Source: Prosopocoilus inquinatus
Taxonomy: Eukaryota; Arthropoda; Insecta; Coleoptera; Lucanidae
Length of the DNA: 64,000 bases
NCBI GenBank assembly: GCA_036172665.1
Contig: CM069870.1
Location: forward strand, 59,086,212 to 59,150,211
Direction: 5' to 3'
Position numbers and translations under genes: made by a program. Shown in pieces: positions 21,850 through 31,645 of this stretch. The notes beneath the pieces are model-generated. The model ran no database searches. It had not been told where the DNA came from and worked only from the letters and a program-made list of their open reading frames with translations. Each line of letters begins with the position of its first letter. Position 1 is the stretch's first letter.

Positions 21850-22690
21850 TTAGGCTGTCAAAAGCCTTGCTAAAGTCAACAATAATACATAGTACATACA
21901 TCCCCTTTTCCAAACTATTATTGACAAGGTCAGCAAATTTCTCTAGGTGATCCATGGTTCTAGTGTTTTTCTGGTAATCAAACTGATACCTATCCAAAAT
22001 ATTCAAAGTTTGCAAATAACTGATTAATTTGTTGTAGATATACCTTTCTAAGATTTTGTCAACCATGAGCTCAAATTTTCCTGTGAATGTTTCACCGAAA
22101 TTGTTTGCTAATTCAAGTTCTGTCCACTTCATTGATTTGAGAGTGCTAGAGAGTCTGCGTATCCTCTTCTTTTCTTACCCAAAACCTCGTATATTAGTTC
22201 CCATGTTTTCTTCATCTTGTTTCTTTCTTTTTCAAACAATCCATGGTAGTATTTTTTTTTGGCATGTAAGATTAATTTGTTAACGGTAGTTCTTTGTGTT
22301 TGTATTTCTTAGAATTTCTTTTGTTTGTAAAGATTTTTCTTTTTTCCATTTCTGGAATGTTGAATTTCTACTTCATTCTTTGTAATATGTCGTTAGAGAT
22401 CCACGGTTTCTTGGGATTCTTCAATTTCGGATGTATCTTCTCCAGTACTCTGCATCTATTAAAGCTGTATTGTACGAGTTGGAGATACTTTTATAAACTA
22501 CATCGGCATCTCTAATATCATCCGATATTTCTGAAAGTTTATGTTTCAGAATTTGTGCAAAACGTTTGTTGTTTATCTTCATTTTGTTGATCCAATTATA
22601 TTTTAAATTCGATTGGCTGATAATACAATTATCGTGCAATGCACTAGTTAGTAAACAGTGATCAGTAAGTTTAGGATAATTATGCATTAA
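21850..22690 (-). pseudogene. LINE L-4: endonuclease end, linker and RT fingers
   Basis: Minus-strand reading from 22687 gives PKLTDHCLLTSAL (end of the APE endonuclease). It is followed by a basic linker with AKKKYYHGLFEKERNKMKKTW near 22200-22290 and then the RT start: KILERYIYNKLISYLQ, YQFDYQKNTRT and CIIVDFSKAFDSL. The last has the first catalytic Asp and lies right at the Harbinger junction. Frameshifts separate linker and RT. Confidence 0.85.
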
Positions 22691-22773
22691 AAAACTTCAA
22701 AATATGCATGATATATGTAAAAAAGTTCTCAAAAAATATGCACCTAAATATGCACTAAAAATTAACATTTATA

Positions 22774-23535
22774 CAGGGTGTTTGGTAATTGCCCTGACAA
22801 ATTAAAACTGTAGATTCGGGTTACCATATGAAGTATAAAAGTCCTACACATAATGTACGTTGTGCCCATTTTTGAAAAATTTCGAAAAGTGCCAATTGTT
22901 TGGAACCGCTGAAGTATCACACAAGCGTCCATTAAAGTAAACATTCGATATGCCCGAACGCATGAATCAGCGCGAATCTATACTAACACGTGCAAGCCAT
23001 TGCTTTTAATAGCACGGATAAAAGTTACCGCAGATAGAACTCCAGTTAAGGCGACCTTAAAGCACGTAAGGGCCATGATTTCTCCGTTTTTTTGTGAATT
23101 CGTAAAATTTTTGTAAAATAAAGTAACTTGTAAATATTTATTTCAACGTCCTTTGATGTTTCATCACCCGTAAAGTAATAAAATTTTATTAGACACAATT
23201 GCAAGTGAGAAAAATGTAACAATTTCATTCTTTGTGCGTACATTTATTCTAACGTGCACATTTAAAATCGGTTGAGGCACGACCTTTCATCATTTGCGTT
23301 GAAAGATGTAAGCAAAAAAAAAAAAACACCGAATTTATGGTTTCTGCCCGGGCGGACGACGTTTGCAGCATTAGACACGTTGATTAGCGGTTCTCAAACA
23401 ATTTTTTCGATTTTTGTTTCAATTTTTTTCTCGAAAACGAAAGCTGCAGCATCTCGGATTATCAAGCCTTTCTTACTCTATATGGTGTCCCCAATATGCT
23501 GTGTAAAGGTGTTCAGTCAATTACCTAACATCCTG
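22774..23535. mobile_element. TIR element T1 (762 bp), TA-flanked
   Basis: The left end CAGGGTGTTTGGTAATTG and the reverse complement of the right end CAGGATGTTAGGTAATTG match at 16 of 18 bases. TA is present on both sides (22772-22773, 23536-23537). The interior has no recognised transposase, and the plus frame 23272-23538 shows no motif. A TA duplication suggests a Tc1/mariner-like relative, but the superfamily is not proven. Confidence 0.78.
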
Positions 23536-23537
23536 TA

Positions 23538-25902
23538 GAATAATACCGCCCGGATCGAAATTCGACTTTCTTCGATCCGAAGAAGAGACCGGGGCTACCG
23601 ATGACGACGTCGGATTTGCAATTAACCGATGGGGCGAAGAAGTGACCTACTCCTAAATGAAAAAACGCACACTTTTCGACCTTCAAAAAAATTTCAGGGG
23701 TCTTATTTGTGGGCGTAGGTATATTTATGATTCCAAATTATATAGTTTTCTTTTTCTGATGTTTCCCGTGGAGGAGATAAGTTGCGTGCTGAAAAAATTT
23801 CAGTTTAAATCGTTCGCGCCGTTTAAGAATCGACTCGTGGAAGAATGCGCAGTGGTTAGACTGATGACACAAAAATCAAAGGTGCTGAAAAATTGTGAAA
23901 ACTGTTCGCATACTCTGGTAATCCTTGTACTATGTCCAAGTATTCTGATTGTCCAGATTGTCTGCTCTAAAGTATCAGTTTGTTTGGCAACAAGAAATAA
24001 TGGCAAATTTGCAATTAAAACAAAAAAGATGCAGCAAATTATGCATTAACGCCCTAAATAATTAAAATATGCATTTATTTATAAAAATACTATAATTAGA
24101 ACAAAATTATAAATCAACATTACTTCCGCTTGATGTTTCAGTTTGATAATTGTTACATAAAACCTGCGTAATCTTTTATTCTAGATCATTTATAAAAGCT
24201 CTATAATGTGTTTACACCACATTATAAAACAATAATAAAAACAATAATACTGGTTTACAGACTTTATTGTGCACTCTTAAGGCTAGTCTGACCCACCTAA
24301 AAAAACTGTTTTTCCTTTTTTTCGGTATTAAACTGAATTTTTTTGTTAATGTATAATATATGAAAACACACGCCTTTTAAATCTCTAGGGAGCTAAACTA
24401 ATTTCATTAGCGAAAAAAAATATACCCCGTTGTAATTTTTAAAAATACCATTTTTTAATTTCTTTTTTCCTATTTTAGATGTCTAAATGAACAGCAAATT
24501 AAAAGAAATTTGTCGCAGTGATATACCATGTAATTCTAGAGGGGGCTAAACTAATATTAATGCATATAAAATATTGTTAATATTAATACTTGTATATTTC
24601 GAAATTTAGCAAGAAAATGCGCCCACTTAAACGACGTAATGTGCTTAAAACAGTGTACTAATAAGGATATTAAAAATCACTTCAATTTTTATTAATTTAT
24701 ATATTTACATTGCTCTAAATTGCCATTTAGTTCATGAGAGTCGCCGCTAGAGGCACAAGATCGTTGCCAGATGCAAAATTTCTCTTTCCAGCGATAAATT
24801 ATACTGCTTTCCATAAGTAAGAATTTCCCAAACAAAAATTCATAAACTTGGCAACGCAGGTGTACTTCTGGGAGTGTGCAAATTAGGCGCAAATTTCAAA
24901 GTGGAGGCAGGGTTAAGAAGCAATTATGAATACGAAAAACGACCACGAACGCCATTCTACTTATAGAAGGTAGAGATGCAATATTTACTTAGAGATTATA
25001 CTTAGTTACAAGCACTTTAACAGTTTTTTCTTAAAACTGAATTGTTCTGTAAGCATTTTTACTTTATTAAAAATCTTAATAAATCAAAAAAAAGACGCTC
25101 CAAATAAACAGTATAAATACAGTAATTTAGCTGTAAGAAGCAATGTGTCACTTGGGATTACTTTCATTCCGGCGCCGCCACTAAATAATAATTAATTCGA
25201 TAATTAATTGTGTTTACGTGTATATTTCATATGTGAGCGTCTGTGTCAATACATTTAATGTTTAAACAAATATCCACAGTGCATTTCCTAAACCCACATA
25301 TTATTTCTATAAATATAACAACAATTGTGGACGCGACGTCCAACGCAATAAAACATACTTATCGCAATTAATCGCACAATTACGCAAATTCGCGCTAATA
25401 ACTTTAATTAAAAATGATTTACAATTACAATAAATATCGTGCCCGTAATCAGAAATAAATTATTCTTCGGTTCGGACGTGGCGTGCGTCCGCGTTTTATT
25501 TATTGCGCGAGTTCATTGAATTACCCCTAATTGCGCCGCGTAAACTCGGGCAATTGGGTCCAATTGGACCGGATTCGATTATTTAAACTTTTGTTTTGGG
25601 GCCACCCTAATGAGCGACTAGTTTTGTTGGATTGCAACTGAGAACAGCTGCGGTCTCGGAGTGCTTGTTTGTTTATCTTTGAATGGACGAGGGAGAGCTG
25701 GACGAGCGTCGTACAACCTTCATTTTCTGCAAATCGTTGATTACTAACGGCGATGGAACAAAGTTCGTGAAAATAGTTTTCATCGTTGTTGATCGACGAT
25801 TCAAGTTTACAGACAGAAATTTTCAGTTTTAAATTAAAATAATAATCCAAAAAACCACGAAATTTCTTTCAAAATACATTCACAGTACATGTTTCACTGA
25901 AG
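23538..25902. other. Unassigned stretch, no gene recognised
   Basis: Includes the plus frame 23657-24049 (130 codons, no motif) and a degenerate direct repeat around AATCTCTAGGGAGCTAAACT (24379) and AATTCTAGAGGGGGCTAAAC (24531). A small palindrome, ATAATGTG/CACATTAT, lies at 24204-24226. AATTATGCATTAA near 24035 recurs at 22677 beyond the T1 element. 25170-25560 looks like ordinary unique DNA. Confidence 0.45.
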
Positions 25903-25919
25903 GTGATGACTAAAGAGCG

Positions 25920-26010
25920 GATTCTATGCTAAATGCATATTGCATGCATATTTTGCATATTTGAGCATTTTGTTCAATTTTCGCATATTTCTTAAAAACG
26001 TGCATATATA
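25920..26010 (+). repeat. Left subterminal GCATAT-motif cluster of H2
   Basis: Several (T)GCATAT(T) motifs occur within 90 bp, including a palindromic TGCATATATATGCATA. Matching motifs lie at the right end (28065-28150). Multiple short subterminal motifs are typical transposase-binding sites in hAT elements. Confidence 0.7.
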
Positions 26011-26299
26011 TGCATATTTGAAAGAATTTGTGTAGAAGTGAGTAAATTTTTTCCTGAATTCTTAATTCGTCAGAACATGTTGTTGCATTAATTAGGGTCT
26101 AGTTTGCACCCTTCTTGGGCTTAAGCAGGCAGAATTTTCCAAGTAGTGAATTAGGGATTTCCAAGTACTTTCTTAACGATGCGGTGGGGCGTTCATGTTT
26201 GCAATATTGTTTCATCACTTCTTCACGGATTATTAGTCGGTTATTGCTGCGAACGTTTAGTTCTTCCGTAAAAGTATTTTTGTTTGTGAGAAGTGCAAT

Positions 26300-27875
26300 A
26301 TGTCGAAAGACAATTCGAGCCTGGTTAATTCCTGGATCAGAAGCTATCCCGAGCTTGCTTACACCAATGGAAGCGTATTCTGTAAAGCCTGTAGTAAAAT
26401 GGTAAGTTTTAAGTTTGTTTTCTTCCTCCTTAGGTAAATATTTGCTTGGTTCTTGAATATTGAAAGTTCAGACAGTTTAAAAAAATTCAAGTTCTTGTTG
26501 TAGATACCAACCCAACGAAAATTTTCGGTCACACAACATGTCGGGACAGAACTACACAAGTCAAAATGCAAGAAGATGAATGAATCGAAAACATTTCAAT
26601 TACCCTTAGACAGTGGACCGTCGTTGATGACTTCAACAACAAGAATTTAATGCTGATTTATGCGAGGCGATGATTTGTGCAAACATACCTTTGAAAAAAC
26701 TGCAAAATTCTATTTTTAAAAGTTTTTTGGAAAAATATACCAAGAAAAATGTTCCCGATGAAAGTACGTTAAGAAAAAATTACGTGCCTCGCATCTACAA
26801 CGATACTCTAAAAGAAGTCAAGAAAATCGTAGAAAATCAATATATTTATTTTATTGTGGATGAAACTACTGATTCTTGTGGGCGTTACATTGTAAATTTG
26901 TTAATAGGGTCTTTGCGGGAAGATAAACCTAGTGAATCTTATTTAATAGCCTGTACACAGTTAGACAAAACTAATCATTTAAGTATTTTAAGATCTGTTA
27001 ATGAATGTTTTATGAAATTTTTCTCACCTAATGTAGTTCCTACTGAAAAAATTTTACTTATGGTATCAGATGCTGCCCCTTACATGGTTAAAGCCGGGCA
27101 GCAATTTAAAACAATTTATAAAAATTTAGTTCACGTGAGTTGTTTAGCTCATGGATGTAACAGAGTAGCTGAACATATTAGATGTGAATTTTCTGATGTA
27201 AATCTACTAATTAGTACCATTAAAAAAATATTTGTCAAAAGTCCCCTACGAGTTCAGTTGTACAGGGAAAAATTGCCGAATGTACCTTTACCTCCCGAAC
27301 CAGTGTTGACTAGGTGGGGAACTTGGTTGGAAGCGGCAATGTTTTATGCTGAACATTTTGTAGCAATTAAGGAATTGGTTATAGAGTTTAATGCCCAAGA
27401 TAGTGCTGCTATTGCAAAGGCACAAAATATTGTAACAAAAACTTCATTGGCAAATCAACTGAACTTCATCAAAATGCATTACAGTTTTGCAATACAAACT
27501 ATAAACAATTTAGAAAAACCGAAAATGTCTTTAAGAGAATCCGTTAAAATTGTTAAAGAATTTAAAGAGAATATTTCAAAAGTTCCAGGTAAAATCGGCA
27601 GTTCAGTAAATAAAAAATGTTTATCCGTTTTAGATAAAAATAGCGGCTTCAAAACCCTTGAGGAAATTTACGAAATTTTGAATGGAAACTTTGAAATTGA
27701 CTTAAGTGTAGAATTTTCAGCTATGAGTCACTTTAAATATGCCCCAATTACCTCCGTGGATGTTGAAAGGAGTTTTTCAATTTATAAAAATATTTTGTCA
27801 GATAAAAGGCAAAATTTCCTGGTAGAGAACTTGGAAAAACACATTGTTGTAAATTATAATCGAAGATTTTTTTAG
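26300..27875 (+). pseudogene. hAT transposase of H2: two exons, one frameshift
   Basis: The ATG at 26300 starts a 34-codon first exon ending FCKACSKM at 26401. A GTAAGT donor follows at 26402 and a TTGTTGTAG acceptor ends at 26503, giving a 102-bp intron. The second exon carries QHVGTELH, so the exons together form a C-x2-C/H-x4-H BED-type zinc finger. A one-base frameshift near 26630-26645 leads into the main frame, which is open to the TAG at 27873-27875. Motifs: NIPLKKLQNSIFKSFLEKY (CGGBP1-like), FIVDETTDSCGR (first Asp), MVSDAAPYM (second Asp), VSCLAHGCNRV (C-x2-H), TRWGTWLEAA and VDVERSFSIYKNIL (dimerisation helix). Its length matches the relative at 14 kb. Only one lesion is visible, so it is the best-preserved transposase in the window. 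Confidence 0.92.
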
Positions 27876-28064
27876 TCGTTATAATATTTACTTAATAATG
27901 TACATACATAATATACATACTTCCTTCATATAAGCATTTACAAATAAATGTAAATAAATTGTATAAAATATAATGTTTTTTATTTGAATAAGAATGCCCA
28001 TAAAACACAGTCGACCAGTTATTGCATTATTTGAAGTGTTCGGCCTATCTTGCACATATTTCGC

Positions 28065-28150
28065 CATTTTTAGTGCATATATATGTGCATATTTCATCAT
28101 TTTTTAGTGCATATATATGCGCATATTTCATCAAAATTACTCGCATATAA
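28065..28150 (-). repeat. Right subterminal repeats of H2
   Basis: TAGTGCATATATATG(T/C)G with CATATTTCATCA follows twice in tandem, then ACTCGCATATAAAT runs into the TIR. They mirror the GCATAT cluster at the left end. Confidence 0.75.
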
Positions 28151-28373
28151 ATCCGCTCTCTAGTGATGACGGTTCAACAGATTGAAACAGCTATTCGAGG
28201 TTACTCTAAGGTTTCCAACAGAGTACCTGGCTTCAGCAACATTTATTTTTAATTATGGTAAGCTGCTTAAGCTCTGGTTATATGGTTCAGGAAATGGTGT
28301 GAGAAGAAGGAGGCTTCTCGGCTTTAATTTTTGCGGCAATTCTAAGCGCGATCGTTGCAAGAGGAGAGGAAAT

Positions 28374-30172
28374 TAATGTACCGTCGCGAACAATAAATTT
28401 TGGTCGTCATTGATTGTCAAATTGGTGCCCGACTTGTATTTACTAAAACTAAGGAATTTTGTCACCTCTCTCTTGTTTGTCAACCCAAACCGAGAGTTCG
28501 GGGCGTTTGACCCGCTCCAGAGAAGTCAGTGGGCCTGCGCTAATCCGTAACTTACCTCGCCACAGAAGTCGACCTCTCGAAAACTAGATGGAAAATCGGA
28601 GTCAACTCAGTGGAGACCGCGTGGGAAAACTCTAGAGATGTTACGGAAAAGGGCGCCATCCAGCGGTGGTTACGCAATCCAAATGGAACAGGAACGCGCA
28701 GCCGGGAAGGTGTGGTCTTTGACGTTCTCGTCAAGGGTAACTCCCTTGGACCCGCTTCCTCAACAGTGTACCCCAAAAGGCGATGAAGGAACCTGCCTTC
28801 CCAAGGATAAACAAACCCAAATTTGTTGAAATGATACCCCAAAAATGAATTCGTTACGGCCGAAAAGCAGTTTATTCACCCAGGCAGTCGCCCAATAAAA
28901 TTCATAAAACAAAACAAACACCCAGAAGGAGTGCTCGGCCACTTTCTTAATCGAAAAAGTATAAAGCCCAAACAGGGCAAACGTTGCTTCTGCTGCTTCT
29001 AGGAGAGGCGTCTGCGTACAATATCATAATAACATTTAATACACCGTAGCACATTTAAAATCCACAAAAGCGCAAAATAAACAAATTACGCGTAACGCGT
29101 GAAGCGCGACAACGCGGAAAATGTTTAAAAATTATTTACAAAAAAAACTTCTGCTCTGAAGGAACCAGACATCAAAACTTATGAACAAAGTAACAAACAA
29201 AATAAACGCAAAAAGTAAATTAAACGGAAAACCCCAAAAAGCTCACCGCCGCATAAATTCAAAAGCCGCGCCGTTCGGTGAGAGGGCAAGACATCCACGT
29301 ACCGACGCGACGTTTCACGCAACGCCAAAGCCGGGAGTTGACGGGGAGAAAAAGAAGTTGGAACAGGCTTACGTGGGAAAATTTTACTGACCTCAGCAAA
29401 AATGGATGCGATTGCGGTGTTTTCAGAACGCCAGATAACGAATCTTCTCCCCTCGGGCGTTGGTTTGTTTCCGAAGCGTCTGCGACAAGAAAAGCGGAGA
29501 TGGAATGCTACAATGTACTCAAAAGCTGTTTAAAGCGACATCCTCACAAACGGGGAGATGTGGGTAGGAATAGGACCGTACCTTGTGCTTTAGAAAAGGG
29601 GAAACAAATTCAAATTAGAAAACGCCACGAATAAACGACAACAAGGTCAACAAATTGCGCACGTACACCACAAACGGGAAAGGAAAAAACAAAGAAGCGA
29701 ACCAACGAGCCTCAAGAAGTCACACGTCCACAAATCTGCTACTATGGTCCCAAAAGCAAACGGGGAAAACTCCCTCGAGGTGGCAGAATCTTAAAACTGG
29801 GGTACATACAGACTTTTATTACAGCAATCAAGATCGACCATTCACCTCGAGTCAACAGTGACGCCGAACATCCTTTGTCGCACTTGCCCAAACGCGTCAT
29901 AAATTCGCCCCAAAACGGAGAGTTGCATACAACCTACCGGCAAAAAGCTGAACTCACACCGAAGATTGCCATCACGCTCCACCAGCAAAAAAACGTAACA
30001 ATTAAGTCGTCAACTTAATTTTGAATACTGCGAGTAATTTCTAAAAAATGTAAGGTATTTCTTTCTTTGTGGACTATATGACATTTATTTGAAAATTTTT
30101 AAGTTCTGAAATTGAAACTCACCTTTTGATTGACAGTGATGACCAAAATTTAATGCTCGCGACTGTACATCC
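28374..30172. repeat. Inverted 46-bp repeats bracketing LTR-like block A
   Basis: 28374-28420 (read on minus) and 30127-30172 (read on plus) are similar over about 46 bp. The shared core is GACCAAAATTTA followed by (T/C)CGCGAC(G/T)GTACAT. They lie 40 bp and 127 bp outside block A. They could be ends of an older element that received block A, or two independent copies of one terminus. Confidence 0.5.
28460..30000 (-). repeat. LTR-like block A (1541 bp, solo)
   Basis: Read on minus, the block opens TGTTACG at 30000 and closes GGTGACA at 28460. It is collinear along its whole length with block B at 58.2-61.4 kb, apart from the insertion in B. No gag or pol coding lies next to it, so it looks like a solo LTR. 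The 4 bp on either side (ATTT and ATTA) match at three positions, a weak target duplication. Long frames inside are by-products of the moderate GC content. Confidence 0.68.
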
Positions 30173-31080
30173 CACTGTAAGCTAATTGAATGCGACGGGC
30201 TGGTTCAAATATAGCGCCAAATAATTTAAAATAATTAAAAAATATTATTGCACACCTACCTTTATTCGCACAACCGAAACACATAAGAAGAGTGCTTCCA
30301 AGCTTACGTAATTGCTCCAAATAAAAGATGCAATTAACAAAAAAAAAAACTCACAAATTAAAGGAAACTGGTATCCGATTAACGGGACCAATATTTCGTT
30401 TACAAATTTCGTCAGTTAACATCCGATAAATAATTTAACTATGATTGCGACTACGTCTCGTTTAAAATAAACGAACAATGATGACAATGAATTAAATATA
30501 GCAATTAATTAAAAGTCAACCTGGCGATCTCCAACCTTTATTCGTACCACAAGGTTAATTCGTCAATTCGTCAAGTTTCCATCACGGGCAGACAGCGTTT
30601 CCATTCACGAACAAACAGCCAAATTCTGGCACCAATTACTCAGGTAATGACCTGGAAATAGGAGAAACACATAATGAATGAAAGAACGAAAGAGACATTA
30701 CTGCCTAAAATGCCCACAGAAATCGAATGTCATAAATACCCGACTAACTGAAGTTGTCAGACTTTGAAAAGGATAGATGAATGCCCTGTTTTGCATAGAG
30801 TGTCTCTTTTAAAAGATAAAGTAATATTTTCACTCAAACGTCATCAGATACCTTCCTTCCAAAACAATACCAAATTTCACACCGTGACAAGCTTCGTACG
30901 ATATAATCAAGTCATTTAAATGTATACGCCATAAATACCTTACGATGCTTACAATCGTGCTTGGAATTGCAGCATTAATGGTATTATTATTATTATTTTT
31001 ATTAATACCGAGCGACGTTTCGCTGTGCATCAACGGCATTCAAAAGTGATGTGGGCCTCCAACTGTCACCTAGTAACCGA
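30001..31080. other. Unassigned, with a Penelope-like terminal motif
   Basis: No gene recognised. A (TTA)n run at 30981-30997 adjoins a minus-strand motif at 31012-31037, GATGCACAGCGAAACGTCGC. This resembles the TGATG...GCGAAACGTC core seen in terminal repeats of Penelope-like elements. No coding region is attached. Confidence 0.4.
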
Positions 31081-31085
31081 AAGAG

Positions 31086-31211
31086 TAACATCAAGGTCAC
31101 AGACGTCAGTCTGACAGTTGTCAAGTAACGTCAAACTGACAGAAGGAACGACGTCAAGGTAACTAACGTCAATCCGACAGATGCCAAGTAACGTTAGGCT
31201 GACAGAGATTG
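31086..31211 (+). repeat. 63-bp tandem repeat, two copies
   Basis: TCAAGGTNAC and GTCAAGTAACGT recur with an exact 63-bp offset, and each unit ends CTGACAGA. The period is a multiple of three, so the minus strand stays open and gives a 21-residue repeat (S-V-S-L-T-L-L). No evidence that this is coding. Confidence 0.78.
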
Positions 31212-31528
31212 GAGATGTCACTTTGACGGCTACCACAGCCGCCGAACGGGCAGCAAAACAATGGGCGCGTTCAGGGACGCTCAGCAGTCGTTTCTGATTG
31301 GCTATTACCTTAATGTGAGCCAATCACAAACAATTTCTGAGTAGGCAACTCCACCGCTAAACGTTGTTACGTTGTTACGTCAAAGTACGAAGCCCCTTAG
31401 CAAATTAGGACCCAACCCAACACATCTCATCTGGTCCTTACGGCAACTACCGGGGCAAGCAGAATTAATACCGCTAGCCGTCGAATGAGGTTCTCTCCGA
31501 CGAAAGAACACACACAAGCACAGTTGCC

Positions 31529-31645
31529 CCGCGCTCTATTACTGTAGTCAGGTCATTGTGCACATACATTCGTCCCGCGCTCTATTACGTTAGTCAGGTC
31601 ATTGTGTACATATATTCGCTCCGCGCTCAATTACTGTAGTCAGGC
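31529..31645 (+). repeat. 46-bp minisatellite, about 2.5 copies
   Basis: CCGCGCTC(T/A)ATTACNNTAGT starts at 31529, 31575 and 31621, an exact 46-bp period, each followed by CAGG. The third copy stops after about 25 bp. Confidence 0.9.

Larger units (their letters stand above)
19400..22690 (-). mobile_element. Non-LTR retrotransposon L-4, split by PIF/Harbinger
   Basis: A minus-strand LINE runs from the end of the endonuclease (about 22690) through linker and RT to the C-terminal domain (about 19500). It is interrupted by a TIR element at 20504-21849. Removing that element with one TTA puts the RT core back in one frame across the junction. No (TTA)n tail is obvious at its 3' side. The 5' end is cut near 22690, where unrelated AT-rich sequence begins. 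Confidence 0.82.
25911..28162 (+). mobile_element. hAT transposon H2 (CGGBP1-like), perfect 8-bp TSD
   Basis: The left terminus is TAAAGAGCGGATT, and the reverse complement of the right terminus is TAGAGAGCGGATTTATATGC. GTGATGAC flanks both sides (25903-25910 and 28163-28170). Both subterminal regions are packed with GCATAT motifs. The element is 2252 bp, complete, and contains a transposase broken only by a frameshift. The terminus and protein show it is a sister of the 13.7-kb element. Confidence 0.95.

Noticed and set aside
28640..29865. ORFs within LTR-like block A as genes
   Set aside because: The block is a repeat shared with block B. Frames are not conserved between the copies.
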